Assembly: GCF_963667735.1 (NCBI RefSeq)
Contig: NZ_OY763919.1
Coordinates: 2,419,539-2,483,538 of the forward strand
Direction of reading: 5' to 3'
From: an uncultured Methanoregula sp.
Lineage (GTDB): Archaea; Halobacteriota; Methanomicrobia; Methanomicrobiales; Methanospirillaceae
Length of the DNA stretch: 64,000 bases
Positions within the stretch are counted from its first letter, which is position 1. Each line of letters opens with the position of its first letter. A program made the position numbers and the translations under genes. The notes beneath the pieces were generated by a model that did no database searches, was not told the DNA's origin, and saw only the letters and a list, made by a program, of their open reading frames with translations. Below, in pieces: positions 8,661 to 18,425 of the stretch.

Positions 8661-9302
8661 TCAGCAATCCTTTTTGAAAAATACAGCCTGGATCTCGGAG
8701 CGGACGTGATTTATCCCACGTACCCGCAGGGTCCACGTCGGTTCTGCGATCGATTCGATACCGAACGATGAGAAAAGGTTTCGGACTTCGTTCTCGGAAA
8801 AATAGTGTGTCCGGACACCGGTTCCTCTCAAAAAGGTCCCCGGTTCGATCTCCTGCCCGTTACCAAACCGGAAATCCTTTTCTGAAAATTCCGAGAAGAA
8901 GAGACGGCCCTGCGGCCGGAGGACCCGTGCGATTTCCCCGGAACAGTGCCTTCGATCATCCGCGCTCATGTGACCAAGAAGATGCCAGGCAAATACACAA
9001 TCGAAGGATCCGGGCCGGAACGGTAGGAGTCCTGCATCGGACAGCACGATCTCACAGGAAAAACCGGATGGTGCGATTTTCCGGGACAGCATTACTGCAG
9101 CAGAAGAGAAATCAATGGCCACCACATCCCAGCCTTTCCGGAGCATACCCCCAAGGGTTTTGCCGTTCCCGCATCCGAGTTCAAGTACCCGTGAGGAGAC
9201 CGGGAGTGCAGGCAGGGCATGGATGGCCCCACCCCACAGGTGGCCGCGTGCTGAATATTCCTTCTCCCAGATTTCCCCGTCCGGTGAATTCCTTGGCAGC
9301 AT
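8661..9302 (-). CDS. Class I SAM-dependent methyltransferase (Methyltransf_11-like)
   Basis: 213 residues. Motif I is VLELGCGNGKTLGG at about 39-52, followed by an acidic motif II (VVAIDFSS), then LSDAGLLPFRPGSFDCVFAWHLLGHM and the post-motif segment IARVLRPQGRLFFSEFS. These are standard small-molecule class I methyltransferase features. The substrate cannot be read from the sequence. It lies just upstream, in transcription terms, of the PEGA protein gene (55 nt between them), which may be chance. Confidence 0.85.
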   Translation of the reverse strand: MLPRNSPDGEIWEKEYSARGHLWGGAIHALPALPVSSRVLELGCGNGKTLGGMLRKGWDVVAIDFSSAAVMLSRKIAPSGFSCEIVLSDAGLLPFRPGSFDCVFAWHLLGHMSADDRRHCSGEIARVLRPQGRLFFSEFSEKDFRFGNGQEIEPGTFLRGTGVRTHYFSENEVRNLFSSFGIESIAEPTWTLRVRGINHVRSEIQAVFFKKDC

Positions 9303-9423
9303 TTCTTTAGTGGATCTGGATCTTCATCCTATAAACTGCCCGCGCCTGGTTACCCATAATCCTCACACGGAGAGACATCAAATTCCAGAAAGTTTGTGAT
9401 CACCATCACCGTCTGAAAAACGG

Positions 9424-11253
9424 TTACCGGGGGAAAAACTCCTTCTTTCCGGGGATATACACTGCAGAAGAATATTCTTCGATGAAATCCGAATCCACGA
9501 GAAGATCGATATAGACCATCTTCATTGCAACCGCCTCGGCTTCCTGCCGGTTCTTCATCGAGACGAGCAGGGCATGAGCCCCCGAGAGTGAACCGTTGCC
9601 GAGAACATGATATTTTGCATGGGGAAAGTCGGGGATGATACCAAACCGGATGATCTTCTGCTGATCGGCATAAGCCCCGAAAGCCCCGGCCAGGTACACG
9701 TGCTGTATATCGGAGACAGAAACCCGGTATTTCTTCAGGAGTACGCCAATCGAGCCGCAGGCCGCAGCCTTGGAATCGATCAGGTATGCCATGTCCTGCC
9801 GGGTGATAACAATATCCCGGCCGGTTGCTGTCTTCTCTTTTTCCACGAGCACAAATTCGGATCCGTCCTGGCCCTGCCGGACTCCCGGTCTGCCATCTAC
9901 AAACTTTCCGGTAAAGTCGAGGATCCCGGCATCTACCATTGCAGCAGCCGCATCGATGATAGCGGATCCACAGAGTCCCCGGGGGGGATCGTTATCGATC
10001 GTGGTCCAGCGTACCGCACAGGTTGCAGGATCGATGGCAATATGATCGATGGCTCCCCGCATGGCCCGCATGCCGGAGGATATGCCCGCACCTTCAAACG
10101 CAGGGCCGGATGCGCAGGATACCGATGAGAGCCATTCGGAATTCCCCAGGACTACTTCCCCGTTTGTACCGAGATCGATGAGAAGCGAAAGGTCTTCCGA
10201 CCGGTACATTCCCGAGGCTATGACATCGCCTACCGCATCTCCCCCGACAAACCGGCTCACGTTCGGGAGGCAGTACACAAAGGAGTCCGGGTTGACAAGA
10301 AGACCCAGGGACCGGGCCCGGACAATTACCGGCTTTCTTGAGATCTCGGTGTTGGCAAGCTCAAGAGCGGACGACTCCATTCCAAGCACGAGATGGTGCA
10401 TGACCGTGTTACCGGCAATGCAGACATCATAGATGGATTCTGCCCCGATATCGGCTGTGGCTGCAAGCCGGCCTATCACTTCATTGATACTATCGATTGC
10501 AGCAGCCTGGAGCTTCCGTTTCCCCTCGCCCTTTTTTGCAAATGCGATACGCGTCAGCAACTCTTCGCCGTACGTTATCTGGCGGTTCATTGCGGAGGCA
10601 TGGGCAATGGTTTTTCCGGTGGCGAGATCCACGAGGATCCCGACAACCGTGGTTGTCCCGAGGTCGAGCGCAATTCCGAAAACGGTGCGGGTCGTATCCC
10701 CGGGTTCGATACTGATAACTTCCGGATAACGGTTTGTTTTCGAGATGGTGACGGTAACCGGATCTTTTGTATAGGCCAGCAGGTGGTTCTGGTGGCGGGT
10801 CATGTGGGGGCGTGTGCCGGAATACCCATCGAGTTTGAGCGAACGATGGTCAGAAGACGGGTGAAGGGAATCTTCAGTTTTTAAAAGGTGTTTTGTTACC
10901 GCTGGAAAGAGCTCCCCCCCGGGTGCAATATGATTCAGGAGAATTTTCGGGGCATCGATCCGGCTCTCGACCGGAATGATGAACTCGCAGTTGCCCTGCA
11001 CATGCGTGTGGCAGGCCCGGCAATAGTTCTTCTCAATTTCGCACGGAGTCAATCCCTTGAGACTGTCGGGGGTCCCGATGTCGCAGGTTCCTCTGAGATA
11101 GATGATCCGGCACTTGTTGCACTCCCCCTTTCCCCCGCAGATGCTCTCGAACTGGATACCGGCAAGCCGGATCGCATCAAGTACAGTTGCACCGGCACGG
11201 ATGCTGACGACCCGGTTTACCGGGTGGAATACGACATTGATGTGATCTGCCAT
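9424..11253 (-). CDS. RACo-like [2Fe-2S] ATP-dependent activator of corrinoid proteins (DUF4445/ASKHA)
   Basis: About 609 residues from the ATG at 11253, which has GGAG six nt upstream; an in-frame GTG lies at 11265. The N-terminus is a ferredoxin domain with Cys39, Cys45, Cys48 and Cys78/81. The rest is an ASKHA-type ATPase: ALDLGTTTVVGILVDLATG (phosphate 1), SLLIDLGTNGEVVLG, GPAFEGAGISSGMRAM and HVYLAGAFGAYAD. This architecture is that of RACo, which uses ATP to reduce inactive Co(II) corrinoid protein to Co(I). Its position 93 nt after cdhE, the corrinoid iron-sulfur protein large subunit, supports reactivation of CdhDE as its job. Bacterial RACo is well known; its use with the archaeal complex is inference. 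Confidence 0.85.
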   Translation of the reverse strand: MADHINVVFHPVNRVVSIRAGATVLDAIRLAGIQFESICGGKGECNKCRIIYLRGTCDIGTPDSLKGLTPCEIEKNYCRACHTHVQGNCEFIIPVESRIDAPKILLNHIAPGGELFPAVTKHLLKTEDSLHPSSDHRSLKLDGYSGTRPHMTRHQNHLLAYTKDPVTVTISKTNRYPEVISIEPGDTTRTVFGIALDLGTTTVVGILVDLATGKTIAHASAMNRQITYGEELLTRIAFAKKGEGKRKLQAAAIDSINEVIGRLAATADIGAESIYDVCIAGNTVMHHLVLGMESSALELANTEISRKPVIVRARSLGLLVNPDSFVYCLPNVSRFVGGDAVGDVIASGMYRSEDLSLLIDLGTNGEVVLGNSEWLSSVSCASGPAFEGAGISSGMRAMRGAIDHIAIDPATCAVRWTTIDNDPPRGLCGSAIIDAAAAMVDAGILDFTGKFVDGRPGVRQGQDGSEFVLVEKEKTATGRDIVITRQDMAYLIDSKAAACGSIGVLLKKYRVSVSDIQHVYLAGAFGAYADQQKIIRFGIIPDFPHAKYHVLGNGSLSGAHALLVSMKNRQEAEAVAMKMVYIDLLVDSDFIEEYSSAVYIPGKKEFFPR

Positions 11254-11346
11254 TCCATTCTCCACTATGGTCGATGAGTTTGCCGTTCATTCATGACGGG
11301 CCTGTGTCCCTGATCTGAAAAGGAGCCGGCAGGGCTCCCTGGGAGT

Positions 11347-12798
11347 TCAAGCCGGATCCGGGGGCCAGTTGTCCCGGAGGTATTGCGGGATGCCTGAGGA
11401 ATCTTTCGGGCCGACCAGGATCCGCCAGCCGGATGCCTCCTCGGTCTCGCCACTCAGACGGGCTGCGAGCCCCGGGATTATGAGGACATTGTGGCTGACA
11501 AGACTGGATACATTATAGGCTTTGAGGGCATCCCGGATCGAATCGGCCGTGAAGTAGCGGCCGGCAACAGCACTTTCCACACTCAGGCCGCCGGTATCCA
11601 CGACTATGAGATAACAGTCGAGATTTGCAGACTTGATATCGGATTCTACCGTGAAATACGTGAGCGCGTAATTGGTGGTGATGAGTACAGGCGAATCCGG
11701 GTTCGGCCTGCCAAACGGTTTTACCCCCGACTCAACGGAGACAGGTTTTCTCGGATCCGTGTAGAGATTGAACCGCCAGATGAGCTGGGGAAGGAGCACC
11801 CAGCCATCCAGGCAGTGCATGATTAAGATGTCTGCGTACCGGGAGAGGAGCATGGAGGCGGTTATGGCTTCCCGCCACTTGAGCACTTCTTCAGAGATCT
11901 CTTCGCCGGCCCAGACGGTCAGGGGAACGCCGAGAAGCGGGTAGCCGAACAGTTCGTCGAAATTCCTGCAGGCACCTGCCCGGATTGCAGTGAAATTGCT
12001 GATGGTATCCGCGAGCCCTTCCTCGGCATAGGTCCCGGGATCGAGGACCAGGTCCGATACGCCGTACTCTTTTAAGGTCCTGACAAGCGAGCGGAGGAGG
12101 CCGAGATTGTTCGGGGCAAAGACGGCAAGCGGTGCATCGTGCGCGAGTGCCAGCTCCGCCATCTCCTTCCACGTGCGTTCAGTGGCCGCATAGATGAGCG
12201 GGCGCTGGCCCGGGATCTCCTCAAGGCCGGCTTCCATGACCGCCGGGTCAAGGGCGCAGAGGATGAGGGGATACCGGCTTGCACCGGCAACCTTCCGGAC
12301 AACGGACCCGAAGGTTTCGGGATCGCCCGAGCAGGACCGGACTGCGATCGCGTTTGGCACCAGTTTCCTGCCGATATAATTGTACGAGAACGTCTCGATA
12401 TGCCGGACCCGCTCGAGCAGTTCTTCTTCCTGCATGAGATCGTGGACATCGAGCGCGATCGGCGTCGGGTTGTGGTACGTGAACTCGTGGCGCTGCAGGA
12501 TATATTTCCCGCCAACAGTTACCCGGGATTCCCCGGTTCCTATCTGCACAGCGCGGACCGGTGGTGCAAGCAGGACGGCGAGCGCTTCGTACGAGCCGGC
12601 ATTCTCTTTGGCAAGTATTGGGGGACAGTCGGCAAGTACCAGTTCCCCGTTGACAAGCCGGGTGGCAAAAGCCATGCAGTTGGCCTCCCCGCACTCCCGG
12701 CAGTTGGTCTTCGGGAGATGCTTGTATACATCGATGGGACTTATCTCGCGGATGCTTTTTCTGCGTTTCTGTTCCGGCATGCTTCCCGCCTGGCTCAT
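11347..12798 (-). CDS. cdhE: CODH/ACS gamma subunit (corrinoid iron-sulfur protein, large)
   Basis: 483 residues. The N-terminal [4Fe-4S] domain has Cys33, Cys36, Cys41 and Cys58 in KTNCRECGEANCMAFA and LADCPP, the reducing cluster of the corrinoid protein. A TIM-barrel-like methyltransferase domain and a C-terminal cobamide-binding region (FTVESDIKSANLDCYLIVVDT onward) follow. With CdhD it carries the methyl group between tetrahydrosarcinapterin/methanopterin and the A-cluster of CdhC. The start overlaps the cdhD stop by 4 nt (ATGA), so translation is probably coupled. The length is as expected for archaeal CdhE. Confidence 0.95.
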   Translation of the reverse strand: MSQAGSMPEQKRRKSIREISPIDVYKHLPKTNCRECGEANCMAFATRLVNGELVLADCPPILAKENAGSYEALAVLLAPPVRAVQIGTGESRVTVGGKYILQRHEFTYHNPTPIALDVHDLMQEEELLERVRHIETFSYNYIGRKLVPNAIAVRSCSGDPETFGSVVRKVAGASRYPLILCALDPAVMEAGLEEIPGQRPLIYAATERTWKEMAELALAHDAPLAVFAPNNLGLLRSLVRTLKEYGVSDLVLDPGTYAEEGLADTISNFTAIRAGACRNFDELFGYPLLGVPLTVWAGEEISEEVLKWREAITASMLLSRYADILIMHCLDGWVLLPQLIWRFNLYTDPRKPVSVESGVKPFGRPNPDSPVLITTNYALTYFTVESDIKSANLDCYLIVVDTGGLSVESAVAGRYFTADSIRDALKAYNVSSLVSHNVLIIPGLAARLSGETEEASGWRILVGPKDSSGIPQYLRDNWPPDPA

Positions 12799-14039
12799 AA
12801 TCTCACGCTCACCCAGTCCTGTATGCTGTCGGATTTTGCACTCCCGGGTCTTCCAAGCCGGTGGATCACATCTTTCAAGGTCAGCACCGCTGCCGGGTGC
12901 ATCATGAGGAAGAGATCCATACCGGCGAGGAGAAGCGTGAGCGCATTGATGGTCTCCCAGATAGGGCCCCGGAGCTGCCGGGAACCGTACTCGGGAGACA
13001 TCTTCATCCAGGCCTCCCGGGCCGCCCAGGCATTGGTGGCAGCGGATATCACCGGGTGTGCAAGCTCAGAATCGCCCATCAGCGCAGCATACCGGGCCCG
13101 CTCGTGGATGGTGAAGGAATACTCAAGGCCGTACCCGAGCGCGACGGTGGTTAAGTCCATCACGATCTGTTCCGGAGGAATGTACTGGTACAACCGGCGG
13201 TTGAGCTCTTTCGCATTGTTCAGTTCAAGGCCGGTGAAAGCCAGTAGCACATGCCCGTTGTCCCGGGCCGCGGTCGCGACCCGCTCAAGGGTCTTGGACT
13301 CGGCCATATCGAGGGTGACCGAATTGAGGAGAAGGCGTTCACCCTGGGCCATCTCGGCAACTGCCGTGAAAACATCGGCATCTTTCCGGGGGTCCCCGCA
13401 CCCGCCGACAATGATCGGGACATCCACGGCCTGGAGGATCTCCTCAACCGTTTTTACCGCCGATGCAGGGGTGGCATCCTTGAAGAGGGGATCGGTGCTC
13501 ATCAGATGGATCGTAATGGCATCGGCACCGAATTTCTTCACGTTCATCTTTGCCCACTCAGCGGGATCTTCCATGACCTCAGAAACATTCTCTCTAAGCA
13601 CCTTGGGAAGGGAGACGTTCATGTCAAATACATCGAGGGCGATGACCGGCAGATGGGGCGGGAGGTGAAGGCCATCGAAGTACGCAGGGGTTGTCGCCCC
13701 GCCAATCGTGATGGACGAGGACCTGCTTCCTCCCTCTGCCCGGGTCGCACCCAGGGTCACTTCCCGGATTTTTCCGGGATAGGTAATTTCAAGGGGCGTA
13801 TAGGACTCACGATACAGCTCCGTAGGCTTGAGTGGGGCCTTTGGTGACAGGCCCGGGGAGGAGACGGGCTGAGGCTGTATACCGCCAAAGGAGGGGATGA
13901 AGAGTTCGAGATCGCCTATCTCCATGGTGAAGTTCTCGAGCTCCACCTGGCGGACCCCTTTTAAGAGTTCCAGGATCTGGGGGGCAAGGGAGAGGAGCTT
14001 CTCATTATCCGTGGATACGTCAATCCTTTTTTGCGCCAT
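12795..14039 (-). CDS. cdhD: CODH/ACS delta subunit (corrinoid iron-sulfur protein, small)
   Basis: About 414 residues from the ATG at 14039, preceded by the strong Shine-Dalgarno GGAGGTGA; a GTG at 14048 within that site is the longer alternative. An N-terminal extension of about 110 residues precedes a TIM barrel with ALDVFDMNVSLPKVL, AKMNVKKFGADAITIHLMST and IIVGGCGDPRKD, typical of CdhD/AcsD, and a later VMDLTTVALGYGLEYS. It pairs with CdhE to bind the cobamide methyl carrier. The gene overlaps cdhC by 20 nt and cdhE by 4 nt. Confidence 0.95.
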   Translation of the reverse strand: MAQKRIDVSTDNEKLLSLAPQILELLKGVRQVELENFTMEIGDLELFIPSFGGIQPQPVSSPGLSPKAPLKPTELYRESYTPLEITYPGKIREVTLGATRAEGGSRSSSITIGGATTPAYFDGLHLPPHLPVIALDVFDMNVSLPKVLRENVSEVMEDPAEWAKMNVKKFGADAITIHLMSTDPLFKDATPASAVKTVEEILQAVDVPIIVGGCGDPRKDADVFTAVAEMAQGERLLLNSVTLDMAESKTLERVATAARDNGHVLLAFTGLELNNAKELNRRLYQYIPPEQIVMDLTTVALGYGLEYSFTIHERARYAALMGDSELAHPVISAATNAWAAREAWMKMSPEYGSRQLRGPIWETINALTLLLAGMDLFLMMHPAAVLTLKDVIHRLGRPGSAKSDSIQDWVSVRL

Positions 14040-15417
14040 GGTCGTCACCTCCGTATCCCGGCCGTATCGGCTGGATGATCACTTTGTCGGCAGTGATCCG
14101 GGCATTTTTAAAAATAATCCTGAACCCTCCCGACTGGAAGGGGATATCCCCGACAGACAAGACCGTTCCGCCCTCAGGAGATTTTCGCTCTTCGGCAGCC
14201 GGTGCCTTCCACCGCTGGATAACAGGATGGTTATGAGTTTCTAAGAAGGATTTGAGATCAGGAATGGATGAGACATCCTTTTCCGTTGCAATGGCATCGA
14301 TGACACTCACGGGAATAAACTGCCGGAGTTTCTCTTTTGTATCGGCCGGCATCCAGACCACCCGGTCATATCCCCCATCGGCATGCATGAACCGCCGGGA
14401 CCGCATGTACTCAATCGAGATGCCGTGGAAACCTTCGACCTGCCGGCCACCGGCAGTCGAATCTGCCATGGTGGAGAAGGGCAGGCCGTTCACGGTAGGT
14501 TCGCGGAAACTGCGCAGCACGATACCAAAGCCTTCGACTTCGGGTATGTAAAATGCAATTCCTTCAAAGCAGCCGCAGGATGTGTGGGGGTAACCGAAAG
14601 CCGAATACAGATACACCCGGTTCACTTCCCCCATGGACCGCTTCTTGGCGCTCTCGTTCACGCCGCTGTACTCGCCGTTTTCCGCATCCAGGCACTCACC
14701 CTTGTCGATTGCATAAATCGGGCCGTCCGGGTCGATACCTGCTGCCGCCCTGCCGTCAAACCAGCTGATGGCCCCGCAATTGGCGTACCGCTGGGGGGTG
14801 ATGACACAGACATGGGTGGGGGCAAAGGACTGGCAGAGCGCACAACCATAAAAGGAATCGACATCCTCGTCCAGGAGCCCCCGGGCCCGTGCATCCCGGG
14901 CCTCGTACATCTGGAGTGCTTCTGCATAGAGGGGACGGATCTTTTCAGGATCGGTGATGAACGAGACCTGGATCTTCTCGATGATGGGGAGTTCGTTCCG
15001 GAAGAGTTCGATCATCACCTGGCCGATGAACCGGAATGAGGTGAGTCCCTTTTTGAAGGCTTTTTTCGATAGACGGATCCAGATGTCGTACCGCTGGTTG
15101 AGGTGCATGAAGCCCTCGATATAGTTGCAGTACTCGTGGATCCGCCGCTCGACCACCCCTTCGAGATCAGTCTCGACCCGGGACCCGGAAATTTCCACGA
15201 GGATCCCCAGGGGATAGTGCTTGCCTTCTTCCATATCGCCAAGATCGGGGCCGAGGATTCGTATGGCGCCATCCTCGATCTGTTCCGGGGTGCGGACTCT
15301 TACGATCTCGAACTTTTCCGGAACAGAAGGGCCCCCGAGCTCGACCTGCATGTCGTTTTTCCGGACACGTTCTCCCTCGTGGACAAGGCCGACTTCAACA
15401 GGTATCGTCTCGAACAT
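14020..15417 (-). CDS. cdhC: Acetyl-CoA synthase (CODH/ACS beta subunit)
   Basis: 465 residues. This subunit carries the Ni-Ni-[4Fe-4S] A-cluster that joins methyl, CO and CoA to acetyl-CoA. Candidate A-cluster ligands are visible: Cys192 and Cys195 (YGCALCQSF), Cys204, Cys214 (RYANCGAISW), and Cys281/Cys283 (TSCGCFEGIAFY). As in other archaeal CdhC, the large N-terminal CODH-contacting domain of bacterial AcsB is missing. The charged C-terminal tail (after about 415) is rich in Glu/Lys. The start is 9 nt after cdhB; the end overlaps cdhD by 20 nt. Confidence 0.96.
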   Translation of the reverse strand: MFETIPVEVGLVHEGERVRKNDMQVELGGPSVPEKFEIVRVRTPEQIEDGAIRILGPDLGDMEEGKHYPLGILVEISGSRVETDLEGVVERRIHEYCNYIEGFMHLNQRYDIWIRLSKKAFKKGLTSFRFIGQVMIELFRNELPIIEKIQVSFITDPEKIRPLYAEALQMYEARDARARGLLDEDVDSFYGCALCQSFAPTHVCVITPQRYANCGAISWFDGRAAAGIDPDGPIYAIDKGECLDAENGEYSGVNESAKKRSMGEVNRVYLYSAFGYPHTSCGCFEGIAFYIPEVEGFGIVLRSFREPTVNGLPFSTMADSTAGGRQVEGFHGISIEYMRSRRFMHADGGYDRVVWMPADTKEKLRQFIPVSVIDAIATEKDVSSIPDLKSFLETHNHPVIQRWKAPAAEERKSPEGGTVLSVGDIPFQSGGFRIIFKNARITADKVIIQPIRPGYGGDDHGAKKD

Positions 15418-15426
15418 GGTATCTCC

Positions 15427-15966
15427 CTAGTCCCCCAGGTTTGCAACAATTCCCTTGAGATTGGCAGCCCAGTCTTTTATCGTGCTGTTGGGAAACGACC
15501 AGCTTGCATTGGGCTGGTACACACAGTCAAGAGTCATGGTCTTCACAGCCGGTGCGAAATGCTTGAGACCGGAGAGGATGGTCGATTCCATGGCATAGGG
15601 AAGTCCGACAAAGATGGCGAGATCGTACGGTTCTTTTCCGTCAAGGCCTTTCCAGAAGGGATCCGTGAGCCGGTTGCTGATATCAACCGCCGGCATGATC
15701 GCGGATGGGATGAAATGACGGCTAAGGAACTCCTTGTTCGTGCTGGCAGTGACAACAACCGGGATCTTGCCCTTTTTTGCAAGCTCAATGAGGCAGTCGA
15801 TGAGTTTCTTCCCCTCAACCTCGTATTCGACAATCCCGTGACCTACAATCATGATCGGGCGTTTTGCCCGGCGAATCATCGCATCGGCAATATCCGGTTT
15901 GACGATGAGGGAGGCCTTCTTCGGGCCGGGGATCTCGGCAGTCTGCCAGGAATCGGTCATCGGCAT
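15427..15966 (-). CDS. cdhB: CODH/ACS epsilon subunit
   Basis: 179 residues with the Rossmann/DHS-like fold of CdhB: AKRPIMIVGHGIVEYEVEG at about 36-54, IPVVVTASTNKEFL and YDLAIFVGLPYAMES. The epsilon subunit packs on CdhA and may help electron or flavin transfer. It starts 4 nt after cdhA stops and ends 9 nt before cdhC begins, so it is part of one transcription unit. A second ATG two codons downstream is an equally possible start. Confidence 0.95.
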   Translation of the reverse strand: MPMTDSWQTAEIPGPKKASLIVKPDIADAMIRRAKRPIMIVGHGIVEYEVEGKKLIDCLIELAKKGKIPVVVTASTNKEFLSRHFIPSAIMPAVDISNRLTDPFWKGLDGKEPYDLAIFVGLPYAMESTILSGLKHFAPAVKTMTLDCVYQPNASWSFPNSTIKDWAANLKGIVANLGD

Positions 15967-15970
15967 GATC

Positions 15971-18316
15971 TCACACCTTCCTGTGGATCATCCGCGGGAG
16001 AAGCGTAGGATCGGGAATGGGATGCTCTTTCCAGTCCTTACCTGCAAGGTGCCGTTCGATCTCGTCCTTCATCGTTAAGGGGATATCGCTCTTGGTCCGG
16101 ATGAACTGGTGGACATCCTCGGGAATTCCGCCAACCATCCGTTTGTGGAGGTCGATGTAGTGCGCGAGTTTGTTGGCCCGGCCTTTGCTCGTGTCGTTCG
16201 GCCGCATGGTCAGCTTCGCAATCATCACCATCGCCTCCTCCTTGGTCTCTGCTGCAAAGAAGAGGTGCTCCGGCACCGGGCCGACATATATCTTCTCCCC
16301 GGTCCGGGCATCGTGCACGTACCAGTCTTCCTCTCGGTCGGACCGGCCAAGCAGCATCCGGCGGTACTTGGTCCCGTGCGGGCCGACAACCACGGGAATT
16401 CCCAGGCGCCAGAACCCGGCTGCAATCGCAATCGCTTTCTGGGACATGGCTCCCCAGGCAACACCAACCGCCCCGACACGGTTGTACACGTAATCGGCAA
16501 TCTCCTCGTAATTGCCCCGGAGCGGGCGCTTGGCAAAGACGCTTGCGATCTTGATGGCAGCACCGGCAATATGGGAGTTGGCAACGCACGAGCCGACATT
16601 CACGATCCCGCCGGCTTCAAACGCACCGGGATAGCGCTCGTACGCGGTCTTTCCTTCCTCGTCGCGGAACATACCGGCGGACATGGCGGAGCATCCCGAC
16701 GTGCAGACAATGTACCGGCGTTTTGCAAACTCCATGCACATCTCCGCCACTTCCCGCGAGCCCTTGGGATAATTGGCACAGCCGACAAACGCAACAACCC
16801 CGGGGATCTCCCCAAGGACAATCGGGCCGCCGACTTTCCGGATCTCCACGTCCTGGATAGGCCCGCGACCGGCCCGGAGGCAGTAGTTGTCTTCCCGGGT
16901 TTTTTTGTCCGCTGCCGAGACGATCAGGCTGTGGACCGGGATCTTGTGGGTGCAGGCCGGCTCGCAGCGCCCGCAACCGATGCAGTCATCGTAAATCTCG
17001 TCGAGTCCCGAGAGGTTTCCACCCGCGGCAGCCTTGATCGCCTGGGGGAGCGGGAGATCATTAGGGCACGCACGGCGGCAGAGCATGCACTGGGTGCATT
17101 TCTTTGCAAGCTCGATGAGCAGCTCCTTTGAGGGAAGAGTTCCTTTCTTCTTCCGTTTCGGGGCAACCGCCTGAGCCGTGCGGACCGCAACAACACCCAC
17201 TTTTTCCGGATCCAGGATGAGGGCTCCGGTAACGGTCCCGCTCACGAACCCTTCCACGATATCCTCAACGGAATCGTGCGTCCGGTCCGGAAGTCCGAGA
17301 CAGTTCTTCTCGCTCGTTGCAATGAGGGGGGTGTGGATCAGAGCCGCTTCTTCGAGCGTATCGGTGCGGACGCACTGTTCGTCAACGACAATGACATCGG
17401 GAACCCCGCTCCGGATATAGCGCAGCTGCCAGGAGATAGGACCGATGATCTTGGCTTTTGCTGAGTACCGCGTCACATCGAGAGCCGTGCAGCAGATACC
17501 CGTTACTTCGATGGCTGAGCTGAGGTTATTCTCCCGGAGGAAATCGATGATGCTTGCTGCCGGGGGAACATTGTGGCCAACGACAAGGATGACCGGTTTT
17601 TCCAGGTCAACGGTACCAAGGCCGAGATCGACAAGCGCAGCATCCGGGTCTGCCCGGGGGAAGTTCAGGGTGGAGATCTGGGCGATATCGGCAACCTCCA
17701 TTCCCACATGATCGATCATGCCGGCATGGAAGACTTTGGACTCAAAGTCCAGGTTATTGCCTTCCTGGCCGGTGTGGGTGACCGCGAGGAGCTGGGTTAT
17801 CTGGTTCTCGCAATAGTCGAGTACCTGTTCAAAGTCGCCAAGGGTTGCGGGTTTTATGCCGCAGACGAGCCGGGTTATCGGGGCTTCGACCTCGATTCCC
17901 ACATCCCCGAAGCTGATCGGGTGATCGTGGCCGAATTTTTCGAGCAGGTGCGTGAGCAGTTCCCGCGAATGGCTCGTATGTGTTGCAGCCCCGATGCAGG
18001 CTGATATAAGAACGGTCCGGGACTGCTGGGCCGGCATCGAGATCCCGCAGGCTCCCCGTTTCTTGCCGGTCAGATCGCATTTCCCGTACGTGCAGAGGCA
18101 ACAGAGATCGCAGAACGGCATATAGAAGGGTTTGTACCGTTCCAGGAGACGCTTGTCCCATGGCCGCAGCGTTGTTAAGGAAGGGAATGGCGTTGGTCCC
18201 TGCTTCTCGTCCCAGGTGTCCCGTACTACCGATCCGATGGTGAGATTGAGATTATGGAGGTGTGCCCCACCGGTTTTCAGTTCCTGTATCCTGAGGTTCA
18301 CACCATTTTTGCTCAT
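15971..18316 (-). CDS. cdhA: CODH/ACS alpha subunit (Ni,Fe carbon monoxide dehydrogenase)
   Basis: 781 residues, the normal length for archaeal CdhA. Near residues 69-91 a Cys cluster (FCDLCCLCTYGKCD and GACG) supplies the B and D clusters. Around 407 and 443 two ferredoxin motifs (CTQCMLCRRACP, CIGCGRCEPACT) hold the additional [4Fe-4S] clusters found only in the archaeal enzyme. C-cluster ligands include the cysteines in VGCANYPKG, CTSGCSAM and VGSCVANSH. The enzyme interconverts CO2 and CO. A weak TATA lies at 18363-18371, so the cdh genes may have a promoter separate from the cooC pair. Confidence 0.97.
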   Translation of the reverse strand: MSKNGVNLRIQELKTGGAHLHNLNLTIGSVVRDTWDEKQGPTPFPSLTTLRPWDKRLLERYKPFYMPFCDLCCLCTYGKCDLTGKKRGACGISMPAQQSRTVLISACIGAATHTSHSRELLTHLLEKFGHDHPISFGDVGIEVEAPITRLVCGIKPATLGDFEQVLDYCENQITQLLAVTHTGQEGNNLDFESKVFHAGMIDHVGMEVADIAQISTLNFPRADPDAALVDLGLGTVDLEKPVILVVGHNVPPAASIIDFLRENNLSSAIEVTGICCTALDVTRYSAKAKIIGPISWQLRYIRSGVPDVIVVDEQCVRTDTLEEAALIHTPLIATSEKNCLGLPDRTHDSVEDIVEGFVSGTVTGALILDPEKVGVVAVRTAQAVAPKRKKKGTLPSKELLIELAKKCTQCMLCRRACPNDLPLPQAIKAAAGGNLSGLDEIYDDCIGCGRCEPACTHKIPVHSLIVSAADKKTREDNYCLRAGRGPIQDVEIRKVGGPIVLGEIPGVVAFVGCANYPKGSREVAEMCMEFAKRRYIVCTSGCSAMSAGMFRDEEGKTAYERYPGAFEAGGIVNVGSCVANSHIAGAAIKIASVFAKRPLRGNYEEIADYVYNRVGAVGVAWGAMSQKAIAIAAGFWRLGIPVVVGPHGTKYRRMLLGRSDREEDWYVHDARTGEKIYVGPVPEHLFFAAETKEEAMVMIAKLTMRPNDTSKGRANKLAHYIDLHKRMVGGIPEDVHQFIRTKSDIPLTMKDEIERHLAGKDWKEHPIPDPTLLPRMIHRKV

Positions 18317-18362
18317 ACTACTAAGCCACCGTAAGAATTCATCTATACATTGAGGGATGAGT

Positions 18363-18371
18363 CAAATAAGG
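18363..18371 (-). promoter_or_regulatory. Possible TATA box for cdhA
   Basis: On the minus strand the spacer between the cooC-like gene and cdhA reads CCTTATTTG about 47-55 nt before the cdhA ATG. It is a weak match to the archaeal TATA consensus. Confidence 0.3.
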
Positions 18372-18425
18372 TTATCGTAGTTTACATCGCCTGAAAATGA
18401 GAACTGCGCAAGCCTGTAGTCATGA

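Noticed and set aside
12139..13668. Plus-strand 509-codon open frame opposite cdhE/cdhD
   Set aside because: Shadow of two well-identified genes; low-complexity Arg/Ser-rich sequence without motifs.
16109..17131. Plus-strand 340-codon open frame opposite cdhA
   Set aside because: It is antisense to cdhA, has no family features and reflects GC-rich codon use of the real gene.
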